NCBI GenBank assembly: GCA_951812805.1
Contig: CATOSZ010000004.1
Span: forward strand, 248,001-312,000
Origin: an uncultured Alphaproteobacteria bacterium
Lineage (GTDB): Bacteria; Pseudomonadota; Alphaproteobacteria; GCA-2731375
Length of the DNA stretch: 64,000 nucleotides
Direction: 5' to 3'
The notes under the pieces were generated by a model that was given only the letters and a program-made list of their open reading frames with translations, was not told the DNA's origin and ran no database searches. This document shows positions 1-8,556 of the stretch, piece by piece; the stretch's first letter is position 1; each line of letters begins with the position of its first letter. A program made the translations under genes and the position numbers.

Positions 1-89
1 TCCTCCATCGAAACACCATGCGCAGCGGCCTGCGCCTTCAAACGCCGCAATGTGTCGTCGTCGAGACGTCTGATGCTCAAACTGCCCAT
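1..89 (-). CDS. FitA-like ribbon-helix-helix antitoxin (N-terminal part, runs off the left edge)
   Basis: The 29 visible residues begin MGSLSIRRLDDDTLRRLKAQ and continue AAAHGVSMEE. This is the short beta-strand followed by a helix seen at the start of FitA/VapB-type RHH DNA-binding antitoxins, which bind their operator as dimers and neutralise a PIN-domain RNase. The ATG at position 89 follows an AGGAG sequence about five bases upstream. The rest of the gene, and the expected VapC/FitB toxin, would lie to the left of the window. The family call is based only on this short N-terminus. Confidence 0.6.
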   Translation of the reverse strand, partial: MGSLSIRRLDDDTLRRLKAQAAAHGVSME

Positions 90-163
90 GCATCACTCCT
101 CGGAAAAGAAGATCCGGTCGATCAAAGATATCACTTAATCATCGGGTATGCCAGCACTTCTAC

Positions 164-1249
164 TTAACTGCTAGCAGTCGTCAATGTCGCGCCGCTCGTC
201 GACCACTTGTCCGTATCGAAGCCTTTGAAGATACGCGGCAGGCGTTGGATGTCCTGGATCACGTCGGGTGGCAGGTCCGAGGGCATGTCGGTCGAGACGG
301 AGGCGTTGAGCGCGTCACTCAGGCCCGAGAACCGTGCGTCAACCGCAGCGGCGATGGATGCGTGCGGGGCGGCGGCGCAGAACAGGTCGAGGACGTCGTC
401 GGTGATCTCCGCCGCCATCTCGTCCCAGGTGCCGGCGCGGGAGTGGGCGAGCAGCTTGGCCCCCAGATCCTCGAGCCCGTGCGCCGCCAGCACCGGCCAA
501 TAGGCCTTGGTCGAGCCGTAGAAGGCGACCCGGTAGCGTACCCACTCGCGCCGTTCGGCCACCGTGGCCTCGTCGGGGCCCGTCGCGATGAAACCGCCGC
601 CGGAGATTTCGAAGTCGGCGCGATTCAACGGACTCTCCGCCAGGCCAGCCTCGATGCGGGGCAGGATCGTGTCTTCGAAGTACTTCCGCGTACAGAAGGG
701 ATGCAGCCGCACCCCGTCGGCGACCCGGCCGGCGACGCGCAACATCGCCGGGCCGACGGCGGCGAGCGTTACCGCCGGCATCGGCGTGCCGGTCGGCGGC
801 GGCACGAAGTTCGGCGTCATCAGGGTGAAGGTGTAGTGATCGCCCTGGAAGTCGAGCCTCCCCTCACCGCGCCAGCAACGCCAGATCGCCCGGAGCGCCT
901 CGCAATATTCGACCAGCCGCGGCGCCGGCGGCGACCAGGGTACGGAAAAGCGTCGTTCGTTGTGGGCACGGACCTGGCTGCCGAGCCCGACGACGAAGCG
1001 CCCGGCGGACGCGCGCTGCAGGTCCCAGGCGATGTTGGCGATGCTCATCGGGCTGCGGGCAAAAGCGATGGCGATGCCTGTCGCGAGTTCGATACGCTTC
1101 GTCGCGGTCGCTGCGACGGCCAGCGCCAGGAACGGATCGTGCCGGTTTTCCATGGTGATGAAACCATCGAAGCCCGCCGCCTCGGCCGCCTGGGCGGCAG
1201 CGGCGGCATCGTTCAGATCGGCTTGCGGCAAGGTGGTGAGAACGCGCAT
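164..1249 (-). CDS. LLM-class (F420/FMN-type) flavin-dependent oxidoreductase
   Basis: A 361-residue luciferase-like monooxygenase-fold protein. The start MRVLTTLPQADLNDAAAAAQ, the segment ELATGIAIAFARSPMSIA and RFVVGLGSQVRAHNERRF are typical of the family that includes TIGR03617-type F420-dependent oxidoreductases. Members oxidise small organic substrates using reduced F420 or FMN; the substrate here is unknown. The ATG is preceded by GGAG. It is the last gene of a leftward run (NIPSNAP, intradiol dioxygenase, acetamidase/formamidase, LLM enzyme) with gaps of 45 bases or less, so it is probably co-transcribed with a ring-cleavage and amide-hydrolysis pathway. The cofactor (F420 or FMN) cannot be decided from the sequence. 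Confidence 0.85.
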   Translation of the reverse strand: MRVLTTLPQADLNDAAAAAQAAEAAGFDGFITMENRHDPFLALAVAATATKRIELATGIAIAFARSPMSIANIAWDLQRASAGRFVVGLGSQVRAHNERRFSVPWSPPAPRLVEYCEALRAIWRCWRGEGRLDFQGDHYTFTLMTPNFVPPPTGTPMPAVTLAAVGPAMLRVAGRVADGVRLHPFCTRKYFEDTILPRIEAGLAESPLNRADFEISGGGFIATGPDEATVAERREWVRYRVAFYGSTKAYWPVLAAHGLEDLGAKLLAHSRAGTWDEMAAEITDDVLDLFCAAAPHASIAAAVDARFSGLSDALNASVSTDMPSDLPPDVIQDIQRLPRIFKGFDTDKWSTSGATLTTASS

Positions 1250-1294
1250 GGGGAAACTCCAGCAAGAAAGAGGGGCCGCCGCGAGACGACGGAA

Positions 1295-2233
1295 CTAGCC
1301 GTGCAGGGCTTTCTTGGCCAGCATCACGTGGACGCCCTTGTTGACGTTGACCATCTGGGTGATGCGAAGGTCGGCGGCGAGGCTGCAGAGCGTAAAGGCA
1401 TCCTCGCGCGAGAGGTTCGCCCGCTCCTGGATCAGCGCGATCATGTCGCGCAAGGCCTGGCGGGCAGCGGTGTCGAGATCCTCGTGGAAATCCATGGTGA
1501 TGTAATGGGTCGGCGTCTCCGCGCGTGGCAGGCGATGGCTGAGATCGGGCCGGCGGATGAACTCGAACGTGCCGGTGAGCGCGGTCTCGATCGCGGTAAC
1601 GCAGACCTCGCCGTCGCCCTGCACCGCATGGCCGTCGCCGGTGGAGAAATTGGCGCCGGGCACGTGCACGGGCAAGAACAACGTGGTGCCGGGGATCAAT
1701 TCCTTGTTGTCCATGTTGCCGCCGTGGCGGCGCGGGATGATCGAGGTAACGCGCCCCCAGGCGGGCGGCGGGGCCACGCCCATGACGCCGAAGAAGGGGC
1801 GCAGCGGCAGATCCACGCCCCAGGGCAGCTTGCCGACGTTGGCCTCGGCGTCCAGCGGAATGTGCAGCAGGCGTTCCTCCGCGAACTCGTCCGGCAGGGC
1901 ACCGGAAAGCGGGCGGATCACGTTCCAGCCCCAGTCCGTGCGCAGCTTCACGTCGAGGATGCGAACCTCCAGCATCTCCCCCGGCTGCGCGCCCTTGACG
2001 GCGATCGGCCCGGTCAGGATGTGCCCGGGCATCGCCGGGCCGCGCTCGTCGTGCAAGGCGCGCTGTTCGGGCGGCACCTGGAAGCCTTCGTCGGGCGTGA
2101 CCTCGGGTGCGCCGGAAATCGTGTGGATCGTCACCCGGTCCCCGGACTCGATCTCCAGGCGGGGCGGCAGGGCTGCATCGAAGATGCCCCAGTGCACGTT
2201 GTCCGGCGTGGCGTTGATTTCATGCTCGGCCAT
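1295..2233 (-). CDS. Acetamidase/formamidase family protein
   Basis: A 312-residue protein of the FmdA/AmdA family, which hydrolyses short amides such as formamide or acetamide to ammonia and the carboxylic acid. Family landmarks are an N-terminal 'WGIFDAALPP' stretch, GPIAVKGAQPGEMLEVRILD, the PRRHGGNMDNKEL block and VHVPGANFSTGDGHAVQGDG near the middle. Length is normal for the family. ATG with a GAGGAGAG ribosome site. It lies 10 bases after the intradiol dioxygenase and 45 bases before the LLM oxidoreductase on the same strand, so amide hydrolysis may follow ring opening of a nitrogen-containing substrate; that link is inferred from context. Confidence 0.88.
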   Translation of the reverse strand: MAEHEINATPDNVHWGIFDAALPPRLEIESGDRVTIHTISGAPEVTPDEGFQVPPEQRALHDERGPAMPGHILTGPIAVKGAQPGEMLEVRILDVKLRTDWGWNVIRPLSGALPDEFAEERLLHIPLDAEANVGKLPWGVDLPLRPFFGVMGVAPPPAWGRVTSIIPRRHGGNMDNKELIPGTTLFLPVHVPGANFSTGDGHAVQGDGEVCVTAIETALTGTFEFIRRPDLSHRLPRAETPTHYITMDFHEDLDTAARQALRDMIALIQERANLSREDAFTLCSLAADLRITQMVNVNKGVHVMLAKKALHG

Positions 2234-2243
2234 CTTTCTCTCC

Positions 2244-2870
2244 TCAAACAGTGGGCGCCAGGACCAGGTCGAAATCGGCTCGGACCGCGTCCGCCTCGAT
2301 ATCGCCCGCCGGCCGGATCGGCGCTTCCAGCAGCCCGCGGCGCGCGTCGTCCAGCCCCATGAACAGGCCGTCTCGCCGGTTTTGCGGGTTTCCGGCCAGG
2401 TACATCTGGGTGGTCAACGGCCGGTGTCCCGGGGCAGCGACCTGGAAATGGATATGCGCGGTGCGGCCTTGATAGGGCACCGGCGTCACGGTGCGGAACC
2501 GATAGGCGCCGTCCGCGCCGCTCAACGTCCGGCCGAAGCCCCGGAAATAGGGATCCGGGTCGGCCCGGCGCTCGCGGGGATGGTGATAGCGGCCGAGCGC
2601 GTCGGCCTGCCAGATCGACAGCCGCGCGCCGGCGACCGGTTCTCCGGCAATATCCAGAACCCGGCCGACGACATGGCAGACCTGGCCGTAAGCGTCCCGC
2701 GCGCGCCCCTCGATATGCACCAGGTCCCAGTCGACATCCCCCGACCAGTCGACCGGCGCGAAAGGCCCGGCCACCTGGGCGGGCGTGGCGATCCGCGGCG
2801 CGCGGGCCAGCGCCGGCCCAGCAAGCAGCATCGCCGCCCCGGCCAGCACGACTTGTCTGCGCGTCGACAT
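2244..2870 (-). CDS. Intradiol ring-cleavage dioxygenase, exported
   Basis: A 208-residue protein of the protocatechuate 3,4-/catechol 1,2-dioxygenase beta-sandwich family. An N-terminal segment MSTRRQVVLAGAAMLLAGPA resembles a Tat/Sec signal peptide, so the enzyme probably acts in the periplasm or is membrane-anchored. The four non-haem Fe(III) ligands can be placed: Tyr in 'GRYHHP', Tyr in 'PVPYQG' and the two His of 'AHIHFQV'. It begins four bases after the stop of the NIPSNAP gene, so the two are translationally linked. The family opens catechol-type rings between the hydroxyls; the substrate is not known. Confidence 0.85.
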   Translation of the reverse strand: MSTRRQVVLAGAAMLLAGPALARAPRIATPAQVAGPFAPVDWSGDVDWDLVHIEGRARDAYGQVCHVVGRVLDIAGEPVAGARLSIWQADALGRYHHPRERRADPDPYFRGFGRTLSGADGAYRFRTVTPVPYQGRTAHIHFQVAAPGHRPLTTQMYLAGNPQNRRDGLFMGLDDARRGLLEAPIRPAGDIEADAVRADFDLVLAPTV

Positions 2871-2873
2871 CGT

Positions 2874-3509
2874 CTATTTCAGCGGCGAGAAGGGTGCGGG
2901 CACAAGGATCATCGAGTCCATTTCCTCGAGACAATGGCCGGCCCGCTTGCCGAATTCCGCCCACGCCGAATCACCCGCCAGCTTGGCTCGGGTTTCGTTG
3001 CGCACATCCAGGCCGGGATAGGCCCACATGTGGCTCACCTGATTGGGGTCCGGCGTTTCGGTCTGCCAGATGCCGACATTCTTCGAGTACTTCTCCCGCA
3101 CCGGCTGGATCTCCAGAAAATGCTCCAGCCATTCCCGCGACTTGCCGATACCGGTGCGATAGCTGCGGTATTCGTACAGGTTCCCTGCACTCTCCGGCGC
3201 GACGATCGGCTTTTGCGGATTGAGGAAGCGAACCTCCTGGCGAACGATCAAGGGATAGATCTGCGGCGCGTAATTTTCCATCAATTCGGCATTCTCGGCC
3301 ATGCGTCGCCGGTTCTCCCGGCGGGCCTCCCAGCTTTCGTGGCTCCAGATGTGGAGCACCTGGTTCAGCTTGCCGATCTCGCTCGACCAGAAGCCGACCA
3401 GCTTGCCGTAATCATCGCCCCGGATCGGCATGCCGACCGTCGCCGCCAGATCGACGAAGCGCGGCGCCCCGCCGCGTACCAGGGTATAGATCCTCAATTC
3501 ATGCAGCAT
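2874..3509 (-). CDS. NIPSNAP family protein (two-repeat form)
   Basis: A 211-residue protein with two copies of the ferredoxin-like NIPSNAP fold: LHELRIYTLVRGG at the start and LYEYRSYRTGIG near residue 107. It ends ILVPAPFSPLK, nearly identical to the tail of the separate short NIPSNAP protein at 15517-15831 (ILIPAPFSPIK). I chose ATG 3509 because a GGGAG site lies just upstream and homologous proteins begin at the MLHELRIYT strand; an in-frame extension to 3638 would overlap the divergent gene's leader. NIPSNAP proteins are often found in bacterial catabolic operons, without an established catalytic role. First gene of the leftward operon. Confidence 0.82.
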   Translation of the reverse strand: MLHELRIYTLVRGGAPRFVDLAATVGMPIRGDDYGKLVGFWSSEIGKLNQVLHIWSHESWEARRENRRRMAENAELMENYAPQIYPLIVRQEVRFLNPQKPIVAPESAGNLYEYRSYRTGIGKSREWLEHFLEIQPVREKYSKNVGIWQTETPDPNQVSHMWAYPGLDVRNETRAKLAGDSAWAEFGKRAGHCLEEMDSMILVPAPFSPLK

Positions 3510-3551
3510 CGACGTCCACTCCCGGCTCCCCGCCGCCTCGATCATAGTCAT

Positions 3552-3583
3552 TTGCGCGGCCGACGGGAACGTCGGGCTATACT
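3552..3583 (+). promoter_or_regulatory. Possible promoter for the PEP-mutase-family gene
   Basis: The 104-base divergent gap (3510-3613) holds a good minus-10-like TATACT at 3578-3583 and a weaker TTGCGC at 3552-3557, separated by 20 bases, longer than the ideal 17. Placement relative to the ATG at 3614 is reasonable. Only the minus-10 is convincing. Confidence 0.3.
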
Positions 3584-3613
3584 GTGCGAACGCCACGGAG
3601 GGAGAGAGAACGC

Positions 3614-4447
3614 ATGAACCAGCTGGACATGGCCGCACGCTTTCGCGCGCTGCACGAGGCCGAAGGCGCCTTCGTCATCCCCAACCCCTGGGACGCGGGC
3701 AGCGCCAAGATTATGGAGGGCTGCGGCTTCAAGGCCCTGGCGACGACCAGTGCCGGCGTCGCCTACGGTCTCGGCCGCGTGGACGGCCGGGCGATGGTGA
3801 GCCGCGCGGAAGCGCTCGCCAACGCCCGCCAGATCATCGAGGCGACCACCCTCCCCGTCTCCGCCGATCTGGAGAACGGCTTTGCCGACGATCCCGAGGG
3901 CGTGGCGGAAACCATGGTGATGGCCCGCGATATCGGCCTCGCCGGCGCCAGCGTAGAAGACGCGACGCCCGACCCGGCCGAGCCGATCTACGGTTTCAAC
4001 ATCGCCGTCGCCCGGGTCGCGGCGGCGGCGGAGACGCTGGCCAAGACGTCCGGCGACTTCCTGCTGACCGCGCGGGCGGAGAATTTCCTGCACGGCCGCC
4101 CCGATCTCGACGACACGATCCGGCGGCTGCAGGCCTACGAGGCGGCGGGCGCCGACGTGCTCTATGCACCGGGCCTGCCGAACCTGGAAGCGGTGGAACG
4201 GGTCTGCGCCTCCGTCTCGAAGCCGGTGAATGTGATCCTGGCCGGCCCGCTGCGCCATCACTCGGTGGCCGAGCTGGCGGCGGCGGGGGCGAAACGCATT
4301 TCCATCGGCTCCGGCCTCGCCCGCGCGACCCTCGGCCTCGCGCTTCGCGCCAGCCGCGAAATGGCCGACGGCGGAACCTTCTCCTGGCTCGAAGGCACCC
4401 CCGGCTTCGACGTGTTGAACGCCTTCATGGATCGACCGGAAGATTGA
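3614..4447 (+). CDS. Isocitrate lyase/PEP mutase family protein
   Basis: A 277-residue (beta/alpha)8 protein of the ICL/PEPM superfamily, which makes or breaks C-C or P-C bonds next to a carboxylate (2-methylisocitrate lyase, oxaloacetase and PEP mutase are relatives). Landmarks: FVIPNPWDAGSAKIM at residues 20-34, the SADLENGFAD loop binding divalent metal, and ASVEDATPDP. The K-K-C-G-H signature of true isocitrate lyases is not present, so it belongs to the generic subgroup, often annotated as phosphonomutase or carboxyvinyl-carboxyphosphonate phosphorylmutase. The ATG at 3614 follows GGAGGGAGAG; an upstream in-frame start at 3584 has no better site. Transcribed away from the catabolic operon. 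Confidence 0.85.
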   Translation: MNQLDMAARFRALHEAEGAFVIPNPWDAGSAKIMEGCGFKALATTSAGVAYGLGRVDGRAMVSRAEALANARQIIEATTLPVSADLENGFADDPEGVAETMVMARDIGLAGASVEDATPDPAEPIYGFNIAVARVAAAAETLAKTSGDFLLTARAENFLHGRPDLDDTIRRLQAYEAAGADVLYAPGLPNLEAVERVCASVSKPVNVILAGPLRHHSVAELAAAGAKRISIGSGLARATLGLALRASREMADGGTFSWLEGTPGFDVLNAFMDRPED

Positions 4448-4762
4448 ATCAAAAAATACTTATGTATTCCGGCAATTCTATCGATTAGATTAATCGCGTG
4501 GACATGAAGCCGGATGCATCGGGTTAGGCGATGCCGCGGGGATAAGGGTTTCGCCGCCACGACAAGTGGGCACGTGCCGATGTCCGCTAACGGAGGAAAA
4601 GGACATGCGCATTCCGCGCATCGACTTTTCCCTCAGCGTGAGAAAGAGCCGGCGAGGCCTAACCATCCTTCTCCGACTCTCTCTCCGCTAGGGGAACCGG
4701 GGCGGCGGCGCGAGCCGCCGTCCCACTCCGTAACCGACATATAGCGAAAAACAGGCCGATTT
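4448..4762. other. 315-base non-coding interval with no convincing gene
   Basis: This gap lies between two convergent genes (the PEP-mutase-family gene and hyuB). It starts AT-rich (to about 4500) and becomes GC-rich. A 76-codon frame at 4514-4744 has no ribosome site and no recognisable content, so I do not call it. The only structured feature seen is the hairpin at 4699-4724, described separately. Confidence 0.6.
4699..4724. other. GC-rich hairpin with GCGA tetraloop
   Basis: GGGG at 4699-4702 plus CGGCGGC (4703-4709) face GCCGCCG (4714-4720) plus TCCC, closing an 11-bp stem (one G-T pair) around GCGA, a GNRA-type loop. There is no run of T after it on either strand, so it is not a standard intrinsic terminator. 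It sits between two convergent genes and could be a bidirectional transcription or mRNA-end structure, or a fragment of a dispersed repeat. Confidence 0.45.
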
Positions 4763-6436
4763 TCAATTCCCGCCATCAGCCCGGTGGCCGGGATACCAGC
4801 GTCCGACCCAGGCCTCCGACACCTTGTCGTCCGCGAGATCGCGGCGGATCAGGGTGCCGTCCCGTGCGGCCGGGTCGCCGTGGCCGCCGCCGCCCGGTTG
4901 CTCGTGGCGGATGACGTCGCCGGCATGGATCTGCCGGGTGATCTTCGAAGGCAGCTCGGTTTCCTCCGCCGTGCCGGGGTTGAGGATGTTGCGGGCGGGC
5001 GCGGCGCTTTCCCCGCCATCGACGCCCCAGGGCAGGTGGCGTGCCCGGTCGGCGCGAAGCTGCAGCGTCGCCTCGTCCCCCAGAAACCGGTACTGGCGGA
5101 TCAGGCCCAGGCCGCCGCGCCAGCGCCCGGCGCCGCAGGAGTCGGGACGAAAGGCGTATTCCTCGACCCGGATCGGATAGCGGTACTCTAGGGTTTCGAC
5201 CGGCATGTTCGACATGTTCTGCGTCGGGTTGGTGATGCCCTCGATGCCGTCCTTGTCCGGCCGGCCGCCCCAGGCGCCGTTGATCATGTCGACCATGATG
5301 AAGGGCTCACGCGTTTCGCTGTCCCAGCCGCCGATGCAGACGACGGTGTTGCCCCCCTCCCCCGCTGCCACCGCACGCTCCGGCACGATTTGCGCCACGG
5401 CGCCCAGCACGGCGTCGGCCACCCGGTAGCCGGTGAGCGCGCGGGCGGCGACGGCCGCGGGCGGCAGCGGGTTGACGATGCTGCCCTCGGGCGCGGTGAC
5501 GGTGATGCAGCGATAGACGCCCTCGTTGTTCGGCACCTCGTGGTCGAGGGCGCAACGCACCGCCATGTAGGTCGCCGAGGTCACGTAGGAGAGCGTGCAG
5601 TTGATCGCGCCCTTCACCTGTGCGGCGGAGCCGGTGAAATCGGCGGTCACGTGATCTCCCGCCACCGTCAGCGCGCAGCGGATGGCAATCGAGTCCGATC
5701 CCAGACCGTCGTCGTCGATATAGTCGGTGAACGCGTAGACCCCGTCGGGCCAGGCGGTGAGGCACTTGCGGGTCAGGCTCTCGCCATAGTCGATGAGGGC
5801 GTCAAAAAACGCCTCCAACGCGTCGGTGCCATGGCGCGTCGCCAGCTTGACGATCTCGTCCTCGCCCATGACGCAGGTGGCGAGCTGCGCATCGAGGTCG
5901 CCGCGCACCAGATCCGGGACGCGGACGTTGCAGCGCAAAAAGCCGAACAGCGCCTCGTCCGGCGTGCCCGCGGAATAGAGCTTCAAGGGCGGGATGCGCA
6001 GGCCTTCCTGGTAGATTTCGGTGCTGTCGGCGGCGTTCGAGCCCGGCACCCGCCCGCCCATATCGCAGTGGTGCGCGATAACGACGGCGAAGCCCAACAG
6101 CCGGTCCTCATGGAATATCGGCTTGAACATGAAGATGTCGGGCAGGTGCATGCCGCCCTGGTAGGGATCGTTCAGGATGACGACGTCTTCGGGTTGCAGG
6201 TCATGGCCGTACGCGTCCATCACCGCCGCCATCGCGTCCGGCACCGCACCGAGGTGTAGCGCCACGGTCTTGGCCTGGGCGAGAATGCGGCCTTTCGCGT
6301 CGCAAAGCGTGCAGGAATAGTCCAGCACGTCGCGCACGATGGGCGAGCGTGCCGTCCGCATGACCGTATAGGCCATGTCGTCGACGATGGCGTCGAGCGC
6401 GTTCTTCAGAATGGCGAAGGTCACCGGATCGGTCAT
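4763..6436 (-). CDS. Hydantoinase B/oxoprolinase family subunit
   Basis: A 557-residue HyuB-type protein, normal length. It starts MTDPVTFAILKNALDAIVDD and carries the block QAKTVALHLGAVPDAMAAV and the metal-site-like AHHCDMGGRVPGS. With HyuA it forms an ATP-dependent complex that opens cyclic amides such as N-methylhydantoin or 5-oxoproline, or in acetone/acetophenone carboxylases fixes CO2; which reaction applies is not decidable here. Its ATG overlaps the hyuA stop by four bases (ATGA), indicating coupled translation. Last gene of the dctQMP-hyuAB operon. Confidence 0.9.
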   Translation of the reverse strand: MTDPVTFAILKNALDAIVDDMAYTVMRTARSPIVRDVLDYSCTLCDAKGRILAQAKTVALHLGAVPDAMAAVMDAYGHDLQPEDVVILNDPYQGGMHLPDIFMFKPIFHEDRLLGFAVVIAHHCDMGGRVPGSNAADSTEIYQEGLRIPPLKLYSAGTPDEALFGFLRCNVRVPDLVRGDLDAQLATCVMGEDEIVKLATRHGTDALEAFFDALIDYGESLTRKCLTAWPDGVYAFTDYIDDDGLGSDSIAIRCALTVAGDHVTADFTGSAAQVKGAINCTLSYVTSATYMAVRCALDHEVPNNEGVYRCITVTAPEGSIVNPLPPAAVAARALTGYRVADAVLGAVAQIVPERAVAAGEGGNTVVCIGGWDSETREPFIMVDMINGAWGGRPDKDGIEGITNPTQNMSNMPVETLEYRYPIRVEEYAFRPDSCGAGRWRGGLGLIRQYRFLGDEATLQLRADRARHLPWGVDGGESAAPARNILNPGTAEETELPSKITRQIHAGDVIRHEQPGGGGHGDPAARDGTLIRRDLADDKVSEAWVGRWYPGHRADGGN

Positions 6437-8523
6437 GACGGCCCCCCATCGGCCCGGGCGACGATATTTGCGAATTCATCCGGCGCCGCCCGCCAGCCCG
6501 GCGGAATGACGATGGTGCAATCCGCACTCTCCAGGATCGCCGGGCCCCGGACTTCGCCCGTCAACGCCGCGCGCGCGATCACCGGCACCTCGCTCGGCGC
6601 GGCGCCGTCGGCGAGATGGACGGACCGCGTCGTCCGCGCGCCGCCCTCACCCGCAGCGCCGCGGATCGCGGCGAAATCCAGACGCGTCGCCCGTTCGGCC
6701 CGGGCGACGAGACGGAGGTTGACCATCTCCACCGCGTCGGCCGAAGCGTAGCGATAGGTGCGGCGGTAGGCATCGAGAAAACGCTCCCGCATCAGCGCGG
6801 CGATATCCGCGCCCGGTACATCCGGCAGGGACACCGGCAGCTGCGAATCCTGCCCCATGAAGCGCAGGTCGAGTTGGAATTCCAGGCTAGCCGTCCCGGC
6901 CCCTTCTTCGGCCAGCGCCGCTTCGGCCTCCGCCCGCAAATCCGCGATCGGCCCCCGCAACCGCTCGGCATCGAGTTCAGCCAGCGGACCCGGCAGGGCG
7001 TGGATGAAATAGCGCTCGACATCGCCCGCCAACATGCCGGCCGCGGTGAAGACGCCCGGCATCGGCGGGAAGATCACCTCGGTGATGCCGATGTCGTCGG
7101 CAAGGTCGCAGGCGTGCACCGGACCGCTGCCACCAAAGGCCAGCAGGGAGAAATCGCGCGGATCGACGCCGCGTTCCACCGTCACCGCCCGGATGACGCG
7201 TCCCATGTTGTCGTTGACGATGCGCCGGACGCCTGCCGCCGCCGCCCGCGTTTCCATGCAGAGGGGTCCGGCGACCGCCCGCGCCAGGGCGCCCGCCGCG
7301 GCCTCGACATCCAGCGCCAGCTCCCCGCCGGCCAAGCGGGTCGGTAGGTAGCCGAGCAGCAGGTTGGCGTCCGTCACCGTCGGCTCGGTGCCGCCGATGC
7401 CATAACAGGCCGGCCCCGGTGCCGCGCCGGCGGAGACCGGGCCGACCTTCAGCAATCCGCCTGCGTCCAGATGCGCGATCGAGCCGGCGCCACTGCCGAC
7501 CTCGGCGACATCCACCGTCGGCACCCGCATTAGAAACCCGCCCGCCTTGATGAAGCGGCTCGGCGTCGAGATGCCGGCGCGGAACTCGTACTCCTGCAGG
7601 CGGGAGAGTTCACCCTCGTGCACCAACGAAGCCGACGCGGTGGTGCCACCCATGTCGAAGACGATCAGGTTTCGCCGCCCTGCCGCGCGACCGAGGTGCC
7701 CGGCCCCCGCCACGCCGGCCGCCCGGCCGGAGGAGATGAAGAAGACAGGCTTTGCCCGCGCCGTCGCCACCGCCGACAGACCGCCGTTCGAGTTGGCGAC
7801 GCGCAACGGTGCCCGAATGCCGAGGTCCTGCAACCCCGCTTCCAGGCGGGCTAGGTAGTCGGCCAGGACCGGTCGGACATAGGCGTTGACGGCGACGGTG
7901 CTGGTCCGCTCGTACTCCCGCGCCTCGGCCAGCACGTCGATGGAGAGGCTGACGGCCAGATCCGGGAAATGTTCGGCCAGCAGCACGCCGGCGCGGCGCT
8001 CGTGTGTCGGCGCGAGGTAGCTGTTGAGGAAACATACGGCGAGCGAGCGGACGCCTTCCGCCCGGAGCGCCGTGACCTCGCGCAGCAGCTCCGCTTCGTC
8101 GAGCGGTGTTATGACCGTGCCATCCGCGCCGATGCGTTCCGTGACCTCGCGGCGGTGACGGCGGCGGATCAACGGCTCCGGCTTGTCCCAACCGAGATCG
8201 AACATGTCGGGCGTGCGCAGGCGGCCAATCTCCAGCACGTCACGAAAACCCTTTGTGGTGACGAGGCCGGTCTCCGCCCCCTTGCGTTGCAACAAAGTGT
8301 TGGACCCGACGGTGGTCCCGTGCACCACCTCGTCGATCGCCGCCGGCGCGACACCGCCCGCGGACAGCAGGGCACCGACCCCCTCCAGCACCGCGCGTTC
8401 GGGCGCCTCGGGCGTCGACGACACCTTGGCGAAGGCGGTCTCGCCGTCGGCGCGAAGCAGCACCAGATCGGTGAAGGTGCCGCCGATGTCGACACCGACG
8501 CGGGCGTGGTGCGAAACCGTCAT
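6433..8523 (-). CDS. Hydantoinase A/oxoprolinase family subunit
   Basis: A 696-residue HyuA-type protein. The N-terminal GVDIGGTFTDLVL (residues 9-21) is the phosphate-binding loop of the actin-like ATPase fold, HGTTVGSNTLLQRKG follows near residue 69, and FDMGGTTASASL around 290 is the second phosphate-binding segment. It provides ATP-dependent activation in the cyclic-amide hydrolase complex formed with the adjacent HyuB. It lies about 85 bases after dctP on the same strand, with a hairpin in the gap that may lower expression of hyuAB relative to the binding protein. Confidence 0.9.
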   Translation of the reverse strand: MTVSHHARVGVDIGGTFTDLVLLRADGETAFAKVSSTPEAPERAVLEGVGALLSAGGVAPAAIDEVVHGTTVGSNTLLQRKGAETGLVTTKGFRDVLEIGRLRTPDMFDLGWDKPEPLIRRRHRREVTERIGADGTVITPLDEAELLREVTALRAEGVRSLAVCFLNSYLAPTHERRAGVLLAEHFPDLAVSLSIDVLAEAREYERTSTVAVNAYVRPVLADYLARLEAGLQDLGIRAPLRVANSNGGLSAVATARAKPVFFISSGRAAGVAGAGHLGRAAGRRNLIVFDMGGTTASASLVHEGELSRLQEYEFRAGISTPSRFIKAGGFLMRVPTVDVAEVGSGAGSIAHLDAGGLLKVGPVSAGAAPGPACYGIGGTEPTVTDANLLLGYLPTRLAGGELALDVEAAAGALARAVAGPLCMETRAAAAGVRRIVNDNMGRVIRAVTVERGVDPRDFSLLAFGGSGPVHACDLADDIGITEVIFPPMPGVFTAAGMLAGDVERYFIHALPGPLAELDAERLRGPIADLRAEAEAALAEEGAGTASLEFQLDLRFMGQDSQLPVSLPDVPGADIAALMRERFLDAYRRTYRYASADAVEMVNLRLVARAERATRLDFAAIRGAAGEGGARTTRSVHLADGAAPSEVPVIARAALTGEVRGPAILESADCTIVIPPGWRAAPDEFANIVARADGGPS

Positions 8524-8556
8524 GGTCCGGGCTCCCGATGGCGTGCACGAAACGAA

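Noticed and set aside
245..2362. Long open frame (705 codons) on the plus strand
   Set aside because: It runs antisense through the LLM oxidoreductase and acetamidase genes; high-GC codon bias keeps opposite frames open, and the translation has no recognisable domain.
4514..4744. 76-codon frame in the 4.5-4.7 kb gap
   Set aside because: No ribosome site, no domain, ordinary noncoding sequence with a hairpin at its end.
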